A DNA stretch of 64,000 nt. Origin: Pseudomonas sp. TH31 (GTDB lineage: Bacteria > Pseudomonadota > Gammaproteobacteria > Pseudomonadales > Pseudomonadaceae). Below are positions 10,244-18,453 of the stretch, one piece after another. Location of the stretch: positions 62,001 to 126,000 of the forward strand of contig NZ_JAEKEZ010000028.1 of NCBI RefSeq assembly GCF_016650815.1. Reading direction: 5' to 3'. The position numbers and the translations under genes were made by a program. The notes under the pieces are model-generated. The model was not told the DNA's origin. It ran no database searches and saw only the letters and a list, made by a program, of their open reading frames with translations. Every line of letters begins with the position of its first letter. Positions within the stretch are counted from its first letter, which is position 1.

Positions 10244-10522
10244 AGCTGAGTTCTCTTTGTGTGCATACCAATAGACAAGGGGTTCTGGCGTCACCTCGAC
10301 GTCAGTGGGCCGGTTATTTAGTTCCAGCCGCGCAGTTTGGAGTTTAGGCACGATCCAGGGGTTCCGTGATTTTTTGCAAATCATTCCCCGCAATCATTGA
10401 TTTGCGCCCGCCCCGCCTGGGGATGGCGAGTTGTCTATGCTTTGGCTTGAGGCGCGCCTTGCCAGTCGGGTATGGCAGCGCCAGAATGCCGCTATCTGCC
10501 CCGCCTGATGTAAGGAAGCCCG

Positions 10523-12961
10523 ATGCCTGATCCTGTTGCTGCCAGCTTGCGTCTAGCGCCCGAAGCGCTGACTCGTCCGTTTTCCGCTGAACAGTTCAGC
10601 TTCTCTACCACCAATGATCTGGAGCCCTTCCGCGGTGTACTCGGCCAGGAACGTGCGGTCGAAGCCTTGCAGTTCGGTGTGGCCATGCCACGCCCCGGTT
10701 ACAACGTATTTGTCATGGGCGAGCCCGGTACTGGCCGGTTCTCGTTCGTCAAACGTTACCTGAAGGCCGAAGGCAAGCGCCTGCAGACCCCGGCGGACTG
10801 GGTCTACGTCAATAATTTCGATGAACCGCGCGAACCCCGCGCCCTGGAGTTGCCATCGGGCACTGCCGGTGCCTTCATCGGTGATATCAACGGCTTGATC
10901 GACAACCTGCTGGCGACCTTCCCGGCGGTCTTCGAACACCCGTCCTACCAGCAGAAGAAAAGCGCCATCGACCGCGCCTTCAACCAGCGCTACGACCGCG
11001 CCCTGGATGTGATCGAGCGCCTGGCGCTGGAGAAAGAAGTCGCGCTTTACCGCGACAGCACCAACATCGCCTTCACCCCGATGAGTGAAGGCAAGGCACT
11101 GGATGAAGCCGAATTCGCCCAGTTGCCGGAAGTCGATCGCGAGCGTTTCCACGTCGATATTTCGTGGCTGGAAGAGCGCCTCAACGAAGAGCTCGCCAGC
11201 CTGGCGCAATGGAAGCGCGAGTCGAGCAATCAACTGCGCCAGCTCAACGAAGAAACCATCACCCTGGCGTTGCAGCCAATGCTGTCGCCGTTGTCGGAGA
11301 AATACGCCGAGAACGCCGCGGTGTGCGGCTACCTGCAAGCCATGCAGGTTTACTTGCTGAAAACCGTGGTCGAGCAACTGGTGGACGACAGCAAGACTGA
11401 TGCCGTCGCCCGCAAACTGCTGGAAGAGCAATACGCCCCGAGCCTGGTGGTTGGTCATTCCTCCAGTGGCGGCGCACCGGTGGTGTTCGAGCCGCATCCG
11501 ACCTACGAAAACCTGTTCGGCCGCATCGAGTACAGCACCGATCAGGGCGCGCTCTACACAACTTATCGCCAGCTGCGCCCGGGTGCCTTGCATCGCGCCA
11601 ATGGCGGCTTTTTGATTCTTGAAGCGGAAAAAATGCTCAGCGAGCCGTTCGTGTGGGATGCGCTCAAGCGCGCCCTGCAATCGCGCAAGCTGAAAATGGA
11701 ATCGCCGCTGGGTGAGCTGGGTCGTCTGGCCACCGTGACCCTGACGCCGCAACATATTCCGTTGCAGGTCAAAGTCATCATCATCGGCGCCCGGCAGCTC
11801 TACTACACGCTGCAGGACCTTGATCCGGACTTCCAGGAGATGTTCCGCGTCCTGGTGGACTTCGACGAAGACATCCCGATGGTCGACGAGAGCCTGGAGC
11901 AATTCGCCCAGTTGCTGAAAACCCGTACTTCGGAAGAAGGCATGGCGCCGTTGACCGCGGATGCGGTGGCGCGTCTGGCGACCTACAGCGCTCGCCTGGC
12001 GGAACACCAGGGGCGTTTGTCGGCGCGTATTGGCGATCTGTTCCAACTGGTCAGCGAGGCTGACTTCATTCGCGACCTGGCGGGTGACGACATGACCGAC
12101 GCCGGTCACATCGAACGTGCGCTCAAGGCCAAGGCCACCCGCACCGGGCGTGTTTCGGCGCGGATTCTCGACGACATGCTGGCGGGGATCATCCTGATCG
12201 ATACCACTGGCGCGGCGGTCGGCAAGTGCAACGGGCTGACAGTGCTGGAGGTCGGTGACTCGGCATTCGGTGTGCCGGCACGGATTTCTGCCACGGTGTA
12301 CCCCGGTGGCAGCGGCATTGTCGACATCGAGCGCGAGGTCAATCTCGGTCAGCCGATTCACTCCAAGGGTGTGATGATTCTGACCGGTTATCTGGGCAGC
12401 CGTTATGCCCAGGAATTCCCGCTGGCGATTTCCGCGAGCATCGCGCTGGAGCAGTCCTACGGCTATGTTGATGGCGACAGTGCGTCGCTGGGCGAGGCGT
12501 GCACGCTGATCTCGGCCTTGTCGAAAACCCCGCTCAAGCAGTGCTTTGCCATCACCGGTTCGATCAACCAGTTTGGTGAAGTGCAGGCGGTCGGCGGGGT
12601 CAACGAGAAGATCGAAGGCTTCTTCCGCCTCTGCGAAGCGCGCGGGCTGACGGGCGAGCAAGGGGCGATCATTCCGCAAGCCAACGTGGCCACGCTGATG
12701 CTCGACGAGAAAGTGCTGTCGGCGGTGCGGGCGGGGCAGTTCCATGTCTACGCCGTGCGTCAGGCTGACGAGGCGCTGAGCCTGTTGGTGGGCGAGCCGG
12801 CCGGTGAGCCGGATGCCGATGGCCAGTTCCCTGAAGGCAGTGTCAACGCGCGGGTGGTGGAGCGCTTGCGAGTGATCGCGGAAATGATCAGCGAGGAAGA
12901 CCTCAAGGAAGCCGAGAAGGAAATCGCGCTGGAGGCGTTGGCCGAAACCAAACCGGCCTGA
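10523..12961 (+). CDS. Lon-related serine protease (YcbZ/LonC-like) with altered Walker A motif
   Basis: 812 residues. The C-terminal third is a Lon-type protease domain with the Ser-Lys dyad: Ser653 in DGDSAS and Lys696 in GGVNEKIEG, 43 residues apart as in Lon. The N-terminal AAA-like part is unusual: the Walker A position (66-73) reads GEPGTGRF, without the GKS/T lysine, and the Walker B position reads GGFLILEAEK, Glu in place of Asp. A long helical insert (about residues 130-290) follows the Walker A region. The family includes E. coli YcbZ, of poorly known function. It may be proteolytic without strong ATPase activity. A homologue lies near fklB in P. aeruginosa, so it is part of the conserved block. 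Confidence 0.88.
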   Translation: MPDPVAASLRLAPEALTRPFSAEQFSFSTTNDLEPFRGVLGQERAVEALQFGVAMPRPGYNVFVMGEPGTGRFSFVKRYLKAEGKRLQTPADWVYVNNFDEPREPRALELPSGTAGAFIGDINGLIDNLLATFPAVFEHPSYQQKKSAIDRAFNQRYDRALDVIERLALEKEVALYRDSTNIAFTPMSEGKALDEAEFAQLPEVDRERFHVDISWLEERLNEELASLAQWKRESSNQLRQLNEETITLALQPMLSPLSEKYAENAAVCGYLQAMQVYLLKTVVEQLVDDSKTDAVARKLLEEQYAPSLVVGHSSSGGAPVVFEPHPTYENLFGRIEYSTDQGALYTTYRQLRPGALHRANGGFLILEAEKMLSEPFVWDALKRALQSRKLKMESPLGELGRLATVTLTPQHIPLQVKVIIIGARQLYYTLQDLDPDFQEMFRVLVDFDEDIPMVDESLEQFAQLLKTRTSEEGMAPLTADAVARLATYSARLAEHQGRLSARIGDLFQLVSEADFIRDLAGDDMTDAGHIERALKAKATRTGRVSARILDDMLAGIILIDTTGAAVGKCNGLTVLEVGDSAFGVPARISATVYPGGSGIVDIEREVNLGQPIHSKGVMILTGYLGSRYAQEFPLAISASIALEQSYGYVDGDSASLGEACTLISALSKTPLKQCFAITGSINQFGEVQAVGGVNEKIEGFFRLCEARGLTGEQGAIIPQANVATLMLDEKVLSAVRAGQFHVYAVRQADEALSLLVGEPAGEPDADGQFPEGSVNARVVERLRVIAEMISEEDLKEAEKEIALEALAETKPA

Positions 12962-12980
12962 CTTGCCAGGATCGTTCCCT

Positions 12981-13068
12981 GTAGGAGCGAGGCTTGCCCG
13001 CGAAGGCCGCGATGCGGTTTACCTGAATGACCGCGTTATCGTTCTTCGCGGGCAAGCCTTGCTCCTAC
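12981..13068. repeat. REP pair (REPIN), GAGC-type
   Basis: GTAGGAGCGAGGCTTGCCCG and an inverted copy surround a spacer of about 35 bases, directly after the Lon-related gene. No other terminator is visible there. Confidence 0.9.
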
Positions 13069-13268
13069 GGTGGGTTGGTGATTTGCCAAAAAGCGCCATC
13101 AGTCTGGCGTCAATATTCACACAATGACCATTCGGCGCCTTCTGGTTTCGCTTTGCTTGCACAGCGAACTTTTCCTCTATTCTCAGCTCAAGGATAAGGA
13201 CAGTAATCACTGGATCGAAACAGCTTTCCCATGAGGGCTGAATACCGGATCTACCGAGGGTCGCCGCC
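13069..13268. other. Leader and promoter region of the 13269 gene
   Basis: 200 bases without a gene. TTGCAC at 13157 and CTATTCT at 13177-13183 form a possible promoter with a short 15-base gap; the CTATTCT box resembles sigma-S-type -10 elements. The rest (13190-13268) would be a long leader. I see no definite regulatory fold. Confidence 0.35.
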
Positions 13269-13598
13269 ATGTCGCGCAACCTCTGCCTCACCCGTCAATG
13301 CCTGGGTCTTGTGACCCGTATCGAGTGCGCCATCCGCCCATTGGCGGGAGATACGGGCATGTGGACCTTACTCTTCGCCGCCGGAATGGCCGGTGAACAG
13401 CCGTCAGCCATCAAGGCCCAAGGCCCGTTCCATGGCCCGTTTGTGGCTGAATCCATCCTCGACACCATCGTTGAAAGCCTGACGCTACATGGCTACGAGC
13501 TGGCCGATGACCCGCAAATCTGGTGCCTGCACCTGCAAGCCCAACTGCGGGAAATCAACGGTGGCCGCTGTCGCAGTCTGGGAGGCTTCGACCATTGA
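13269..13598 (+). CDS. Conserved hypothetical protein
   Basis: 109 residues, no signal peptide or clear membrane helix. It has several cysteines (residues 6, 11, 20, 86, 100) and a central stretch LDTIVESLTLHGYELADDP. I recognise no function; a gene in this place is conserved in P. aeruginosa near the Lon-related protease. Its stop is six bases from the stop of the convergent lipoprotein gene, with no terminator between them. Confidence 0.7.
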   Translation: MSRNLCLTRQCLGLVTRIECAIRPLAGDTGMWTLLFAAGMAGEQPSAIKAQGPFHGPFVAESILDTIVESLTLHGYELADDPQIWCLHLQAQLREINGGRCRSLGGFDH

Positions 13599-13604
13599 GT
13601 GCGG

Positions 13605-15431
13605 TTATTGGGCAGGGTTGGGCGTCTCGGTCTTGTCCAGTTTGACCTCGAAACCATATTCCACGGTGGCGAGGTTGGTGCGCTGGTAGCTCTCCAGCCG
13701 AGTGGGCTGGCCATAGAAGTAATGCACGCCGAATAGCGCGGGTCCTTCTGTGCTCGCGTCATGGCTGACCGAAAGAATCTCCTTCAGATAGTTACCGCTG
13801 TCGTCCTTGGCGAAAAAGCGCCAGTCCTGAGCGGGAAAAACCTTCAGGTCGACTACCAGCGCGTTGCCTTTGAGCTCCAGGCCTTTGGGCAGTTGGTGCG
13901 CGTCGAGGGTTTTCTGTTCGACCGTGGCCAGGAACAGCGGCATGGAACCCACCGCGAAGGCCGGGGTTTCCGGAAACAGGTTCAGATCGTAGGTGATCGT
14001 GCCGCGCAACGGGTCAACCTGATAAGCCTCTGTCGGCAGTTCGATCGGTCCATCGCGCTTGCCGTTATCGCCCGCCGTAAAGAACGTGACCGGGCTGTCA
14101 GCTGGGCTGAAGGAAGTACCGAGCAGTTCGTCATTGAAGGTACGGATGTGCTCGAACTCAATACGCGAAGCACTTGAATCATCCACCGACTGAGTGATGC
14201 TGACGTTCTTCTGCAATTGTTCCTCGGTCAAGGTCGCGCCCTTGAGCCAGGTCGTCGCCTGATCGTCATACACCACCACCGGCACTGACAGTGGCTGGAT
14301 GGCTTTCTCCGTGGTGTTCGGGTCAAACCTGAGGACAGGCAGTTGCAGGTCCCTGCGGGTTACCGTGGCGGCCGAGAAGTCGAGCACGCTGACTTCCAGC
14401 GTGTCGACGCTACCGTTGAAGTAAACCCGGGTGTAATGATGGTTTTGTTGTTCGAAGGCTTGCTGCTCATCCTTGAGCTGCTTTTCGAACGTGTCGCTCC
14501 AGGCCGTTTGCGCCTGCATCTCCCCTAACTGCTTTTCGTAGAACGCGATTTGCGCGGCGCTTTCGTTGATCGATCCCGAGTGGGACAGAAAGCCTCCGGT
14601 CGTATCCCTGGCCTGGACGATCAACGGGTTGAGCGGGGTTTCGCGGACTTCCGGTATCAGCGGCGCGGTGTTGCTCAGTTCAAGCTCTGCCACGTTGTTG
14701 TCGAGGCTGAGCAACGTCACGCTGATGTTGTCGTCGACGCGGGCCTTGCCCACATCCTTTTTCGTCAGCGCTACCGTGAACACCCGGTGAGGGGCGATCA
14801 CTTCAGCTTTACCTTTGAGCATCAACGGTTGCGGTTGTTTTTTGTTGTCGACCTCCAGACCTTCGATGAACGGGTAGGTCACCGTCAGATCGTCCGGATT
14901 ATCGACGTTGGAACTCGAGGGGCTGAGCTGAATGCCCGGATCGGTTTCCGACCATTCGGGCTGGAAAGAGATCACTTTTTTGTTGCTAAGGGTTACTGAC
15001 TGCCATTCCAGCCCGTGGGGGAAAGGGAACTGTGCAGGCATGGTGAAGCTGAAAGGGAACACCGGCGACAGATCGGTCAGGTAATCGGAGCTTGAGGGTT
15101 TACGCAGAACAAACAGGCCATCGAGGTAGGTGTCGACCAGGGCCTGAGGGGTTGGGTAGTGTTTGAGCAGGCGCATGGCGTCTTCGCCATATTCCGTTTC
15201 TATCGGTTTGGTCTTGAGCTTCAGTTCTGCGCGTTCAAGCAACAGCAGCGAGCCACCGAGGTCAGCGACGGCGTCCTTGAGCTTCTGATCCGCAATGGCA
15301 TCCAGGGATTTCTCGAATTGCGCGGTTCTTTCTTCGAGGCTGACGGTCTTTTTTTCATCGGCGGGTGAACAGCCGTTGAGCAGTAGCATCACGCCAAAAA
15401 CGGCACTCGTTAAAGGTAATCGCACATCCAT
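13605..15431 (-). CDS. Large orphan lipoprotein
   Basis: 608 residues. The N-terminus is a lipoprotein signal with lipobox LLNGC (Cys21). A helical region (about residues 28-75) follows, then mostly beta-type sequence, a charged coiled-coil-like segment near residues 290-330 (EKQLKDEQQAFEQQNHHY) and more beta sequence. I recognise no enzymatic motif; it could be a large surface or periplasmic binding protein. A gene of this kind lies in the same place in P. aeruginosa. It is monocistronic and converges on the 13269 gene. Confidence 0.75.
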   Translation of the reverse strand: MDVRLPLTSAVFGVMLLLNGCSPADEKKTVSLEERTAQFEKSLDAIADQKLKDAVADLGGSLLLLERAELKLKTKPIETEYGEDAMRLLKHYPTPQALVDTYLDGLFVLRKPSSSDYLTDLSPVFPFSFTMPAQFPFPHGLEWQSVTLSNKKVISFQPEWSETDPGIQLSPSSSNVDNPDDLTVTYPFIEGLEVDNKKQPQPLMLKGKAEVIAPHRVFTVALTKKDVGKARVDDNISVTLLSLDNNVAELELSNTAPLIPEVRETPLNPLIVQARDTTGGFLSHSGSINESAAQIAFYEKQLGEMQAQTAWSDTFEKQLKDEQQAFEQQNHHYTRVYFNGSVDTLEVSVLDFSAATVTRRDLQLPVLRFDPNTTEKAIQPLSVPVVVYDDQATTWLKGATLTEEQLQKNVSITQSVDDSSASRIEFEHIRTFNDELLGTSFSPADSPVTFFTAGDNGKRDGPIELPTEAYQVDPLRGTITYDLNLFPETPAFAVGSMPLFLATVEQKTLDAHQLPKGLELKGNALVVDLKVFPAQDWRFFAKDDSGNYLKEILSVSHDASTEGPALFGVHYFYGQPTRLESYQRTNLATVEYGFEVKLDKTETPNPAQ

Positions 15432-15591
15432 TTCCTGTCTTCCTGTCCGGTGTCGCTAACCTGTCATTGGTTTGGACACTAGCAGAAAAACTTCGTCATA
15501 CATGCGCAGGTTGCGGATTTTCGGGCGGTTTCTGGGTGTAACGGGCGGCTGTTATACTCGCCGCCATTTACCAGCCCTTGTGTGAGATTCA

Positions 15592-16080
15592 ATGGAACGC
15601 TTTATCGAAAATGCAATGTACGCCTCCCGCTGGCTGCTGGCACCGATCTACTTCGGTTTGTCCCTGGGCTTGTTGGCGCTGGCGTTGAAGTTTTTCCAGG
15701 AAGTCTTCCATGTCATCCCCAACGTCTTCTCGATGGCGGAATCGGACTTGATCCTGGTGCTGCTGTCGTTGATCGACATGGCGCTGGTGGGCGGCTTGCT
15801 GGTGATGGTGATGATCTCCGGCTATGAGAACTTCGTGTCCGAACTGGACATTGACGAGGGCAAAGAGAAACTCAACTGGTTGGGCACCATGGATTCGTCT
15901 TCGCTGAAGATGAAAGTGGCCGCCTCGATCGTGGCGATTTCGTCGATCCACCTGTTGCGGGTTTTCATGGACGCCAAGAACGTCGATCCCGAGCATCTGA
16001 AGTGGTACGTCATCATTCACATGACCTTCGTGGTGTCGGCGTTTGCGATGGGGTATCTGGATAAGCTGACCAAGCACTGA
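15592..16080 (+). CDS. YqhA/TIGR00645 family inner membrane protein
   Basis: 162 residues with three to four membrane helices: about residues 8-32 (WLLAPIYFGLSLGLLALALK), 50-75 (LVLLSLIDMALVGGLLVMVM), 105-125 and 135-155. The motif MISGYENFVS and the sequence around SSIHLLRVFMD are typical of the family. Function unknown. The TTATACT-like sequence TTATACTC at 15553-15560 is a possible -10 element, giving a leader of about 30 bases. Confidence 0.88.
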   Translation: MERFIENAMYASRWLLAPIYFGLSLGLLALALKFFQEVFHVIPNVFSMAESDLILVLLSLIDMALVGGLLVMVMISGYENFVSELDIDEGKEKLNWLGTMDSSSLKMKVAASIVAISSIHLLRVFMDAKNVDPEHLKWYVIIHMTFVVSAFAMGYLDKLTKH

Positions 16081-16090
16081 TCTCTGGCCT

Positions 16091-16172
16091 GTAGGAGCAA
16101 GGCTTGCCGCGATTGGGGAGACTCGGTATCTCTGATGTCAAGTCCGCTATTGCGAGCAAGCTTTGCTCCTAC
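16091..16172. repeat. REP pair (REPIN), GAGC-type
   Basis: GTAGGAGCAAGGCTTGC and an inverted copy GCAAGCTTTGCTCCTAC around a spacer of about 45 bases, just after the yqhA-type gene. Confidence 0.85.
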
Positions 16173-16284
16173 ACATCGTGGTGTTTTGCGAAACAGACAA
16201 GCGGTGTAACTCGTGACTTGTACTTTGATGCGCCGAAGCCTATCCCTGTAAGTATCTTGGTCCGCCACTGTTTGAGGTGCGCTC

Positions 16285-16596
16285 ATGAACTTGCAAGAAT
16301 TAAATGCCTACGCGATCGCCGGGAAGGTCGATGAGCTGAACCTGATCTCACTGGAAGGCGGGATCTACCTGCTGGAGGCGCGCATGCATGGCGCGGCGTA
16401 TCCGTTGAGTGATGCCCGCGGCCAGATGTTTCACCTGCGTTCGGTCGAGCATGCACGTGAAGTGCTCCACGCCTGTCCCGCCGTACGGTTCAACCTTGTG
16501 CACACTTCGGTTCACGACGAAATGTGCGGGCTCGGCGACAGTGCGCAGGAAAGCCTGAAGGTGCCGATCGCCTTTCGTAGTACATGGCAGCACTGA
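16285..16596 (+). CDS. Small DUF6482-type protein
   Basis: 103 residues, soluble, no signal peptide. The sequence MNLQELNAYAIAGKVDELNL and the mixed alpha/beta pattern that follows match a small Pseudomonas family of unknown function that I know as DUF6482. GAGG lies about eight bases before the ATG. It stands alone between a REP pair and fklB. Confidence 0.75.
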   Translation: MNLQELNAYAIAGKVDELNLISLEGGIYLLEARMHGAAYPLSDARGQMFHLRSVEHAREVLHACPAVRFNLVHTSVHDEMCGLGDSAQESLKVPIAFRSTWQH

Positions 16597-16716
16597 CGCC
16601 CTCATCAATACCACGGCATCTGTGCTAGTCTGCTCGCCCTTTTGGTTCCGGGCGCTCCGGGATGCGCTGTGCACGCACGGCAAGTTCCAGGGCTGTCCGC
16701 ACAGCGGAGCAGTGTC

Positions 16717-17334
16717 ATGTCCGAAGTAAATCTGTCCACCGACGAAACCCGCGTCAGCTACGGTATCGGCCGTCAGTTGGGCGACCAACTGCGCGACAAC
16801 CCGCCACCGGGCGTTAACCTGGATTCGATCCTGGCTGGCCTGACTGATGCGTTCGCCGGTAAGCCAAGCCGTGTGGGTCAGGAAGAAATGTCCGCCAGCT
16901 TCAAAGTGATCCGCGAGATCATGCAAGCCGAAGCGGCTGCCAAAGCTGAAGCCGCTGCTGGCGAAGGCCTGGCATTCCTGGCTGAAAACGCCAAGCGTGA
17001 CGGCATCACCACCCTGGCTTCCGGCCTGCAATTCGAAGTACTGACTCAAGGTGAAGGCGCCAAGCCGACCCGTGAAGATCAAGTGCGCACTCACTACCAT
17101 GGCACCCTGATCGACGGCACTGTGTTCGACAGCTCCTACGAGCGCGGCGAGCCTGCAGAATTCCCGGTTGGCGGCGTGATCGCTGGTTGGAGCGAAGCCC
17201 TGCAACTGATGAACGCCGGCAGCAAATGGCGTCTGTACGTGCCGAGCGAACTGGCTTACGGCGCTCAAGGCGTTGGCAGCATTGCACCGCACAGCGTACT
17301 GGTATTCGACGTCGAGCTGCTCGACGTTCTGTAA
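16717..17334 (+). CDS. fklB: FKBP-type peptidyl-prolyl isomerase, FklB/Mip type
   Basis: 205 residues with the two-part Mip/FklB layout: an N-terminal helical dimerisation part (residues 1-95, with DETRVSYGIGRQLGDQL) and a C-terminal FKBP domain (about 105-205) carrying VRTHYHGTLIDGTVFDSS, VIAGW, and YGAQGVGSIAPHSVLVFDVEL. It catalyses proline isomerisation. No signal peptide is visible, so a cytoplasmic location like E. coli FklB is likely. The ATG at 16717 follows GGAG by eight bases; the longer upstream frame is not family-like. Confidence 0.92.
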   Translation: MSEVNLSTDETRVSYGIGRQLGDQLRDNPPPGVNLDSILAGLTDAFAGKPSRVGQEEMSASFKVIREIMQAEAAAKAEAAAGEGLAFLAENAKRDGITTLASGLQFEVLTQGEGAKPTREDQVRTHYHGTLIDGTVFDSSYERGEPAEFPVGGVIAGWSEALQLMNAGSKWRLYVPSELAYGAQGVGSIAPHSVLVFDVELLDVL

Positions 17335-17379
17335 GACCGTGATCCCGTGATCCTGCGGTCGCGTGATCAACGTCATCCT

Positions 17380-17467
17380 GCAGGAGCGAGGCTTGCCCGC
17401 GAAGGCGTCAACTCGGTTTCAAGTTGGAACCGAGTTGCCTGGTTCGCGAACAAGCTTCGCTCCTACA
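17380..17467. repeat. REP pair (REPIN), GAGC-type, diverged
   Basis: CAGGAGCGAGGCTTGCCCGC and an inverted copy TTCGCGAACAAGCTTCGCTCC, with a smaller nested palindrome (CAACTCGGTTTC...GAACCGAGTTG) in the spacer. It lies between converging fklB and the small iron-regulated gene. Confidence 0.85.
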
Positions 17468-17483
17468 GGGTTTTTAGCGTTAC

Positions 17484-17741
17484 TCATACTTCGAGCTTAT
17501 GGTGCAGTTCACTGGTCGGGCGCAACGCCCGGGCATAGCAGAACAGAAACAGATTACGCACCAGTTCCTTGAGCACGACCGGCTCGCTGGAACTCAAGCC
17601 GCTGACGTCCAGATCACCCTGATCCTGCAGCTCGCTCAAGGCTTCCTCTTCAAGTACCGCACAAACTTCCCCGGTTTCCCGATGCAGGATCCTGAGGTAA
17701 GGGTGTGGGCGGTCCAGCCAGGCATCGATCAAATAAGTCAT
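17484..17741 (-). CDS. Small conserved protein, probably iron-regulated
   Basis: 85 residues, acidic, soluble, with no known domain (MTYLIDAWLDRPHPYLRILH... ending ELHHKLEV). The ATG at 17739-17741 is preferred because GGAG lies nine bases upstream of it; the ATG at 17750 would touch that GGAG directly. A near-perfect Fur box lies about 30 bases upstream, so expression under iron limitation is likely. A P. aeruginosa gene at this place (PA4570) is, as I recall, induced by iron starvation. Function unknown. Confidence 0.75.
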   Translation of the reverse strand: MTYLIDAWLDRPHPYLRILHRETGEVCAVLEEEALSELQDQGDLDVSGLSSSEPVVLKELVRNLFLFCYARALRPTSELHHKLEV

Positions 17742-17767
17742 GGGTCTCATCTCCGTTGATTGGTTTC

Positions 17768-17790
17768 AATGAGAATAATTCTTATTCATC
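17768..17790 (-). promoter_or_regulatory. Probable Fur box
   Basis: AATGAGAATAATTCTTATTC is an inverted repeat of the Fur type (compare GATAATGATAATCATTATC). It lies in front of the small gene 17484-17741 and is far richer in A and T than its surroundings. Confidence 0.8.
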
Positions 17791-17944
17791 AAATAGCAAG
17801 GACCTATTGGCAGTTTGCAGGTTTTTAAGGGTAAAGGTTGCGTAAGGTCAAAACGGCTGGCGTTTGGCTACTGCGGGGGTGTGGGCGAAGCGGGGGAGGG
17901 CGAAGCACCACCCCGCGCCGGGCGCGGGATGGAAGACAACAGAA

Positions 17945-18286
17945 TCAGACTTTTCTGACGAACTCGGATTTGAGCTTCATTGGGCCGATGCCGTCGATCT
18001 TGCAGTCGATGTCGTGATCACCATCGCACAGACGAATGTTCTTGACCTTGGTGCCGACCTTGACCACCAGGGAGGTGCCCTTGACCTTGAGGTCCTTGAT
18101 CACGGTGATGGTGTCGCCGTCCTGCAGGACATTGCCCACCGAGTCCTTCTTCACGGTGTCATCGGACGCCACTTCAGCTTCGCCGCTGGCGGACCATTCG
18201 TGGGCGCACTCCGGGCAGATCAGCTGTGCGCCGTCTTCGTAGGTGTATTCGGAATTGCATTTCGGGCAGGGTGGCAACGTGCTCAC
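17945..18286 (-). CDS. PhnA/YjdM family zinc-ribbon protein
   Basis: 113 residues. An N-terminal zinc ribbon with two CxxC pairs (CPKC at residues 7-10 and CPEC at about 24-27) is followed by the SH3-like PhnA domain (DSVGNVLQDGDTITVIKDLK, then KGTSLVVKVGTKVKNIRL). Despite its name in E. coli, the family is not a phosphonoacetate hydrolase and its role is unclear. Translation starts at GTG (18284-18286) behind AAGGAG. A GC-rich hairpin (near 17917-17932) follows the stop but has no T-run. Confidence 0.9.
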   Translation of the reverse strand: MSTLPPCPKCNSEYTYEDGAQLICPECAHEWSASGEAEVASDDTVKKDSVGNVLQDGDTITVIKDLKVKGTSLVVKVGTKVKNIRLCDGDHDIDCKIDGIGPMKLKSEFVRKV

Positions 18287-18360
18287 TAAGGCTCCTTGGT
18301 TTGAGGATCGCTAAAAGTCGCACATTATATAGGGTTTTATCGTGCGAGGGGCAGACAGCA

Positions 18361-18434
18361 AAAGATCGCAGCCTTCGGCAGCTCCTACAGGGTGCACATT
18401 CCCATGTAGGAGCTGCCGAAGGCTGCGATCTTTT
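18361..18434. repeat. Inverted repeat, GATCGCAGCC-type
   Basis: AAAGATCGCAGCCTTCGGCA with GCTCCTAC and the exact inverted copy surround a spacer of about 18 bases. It lies between the 5' end of phnA and the 3' end of ispB. Confidence 0.88.
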
Positions 18435-18453
18435 GATCTTGCTGTTGCTGCAA

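Noticed and set aside
10553..12745. A 730-codon open frame opposite the Lon-related gene
   Set aside because: High-GC Pseudomonas genes give long antisense frames by codon bias. The opposite strand encodes a full protease with catalytic residues, and this frame has no family signature.
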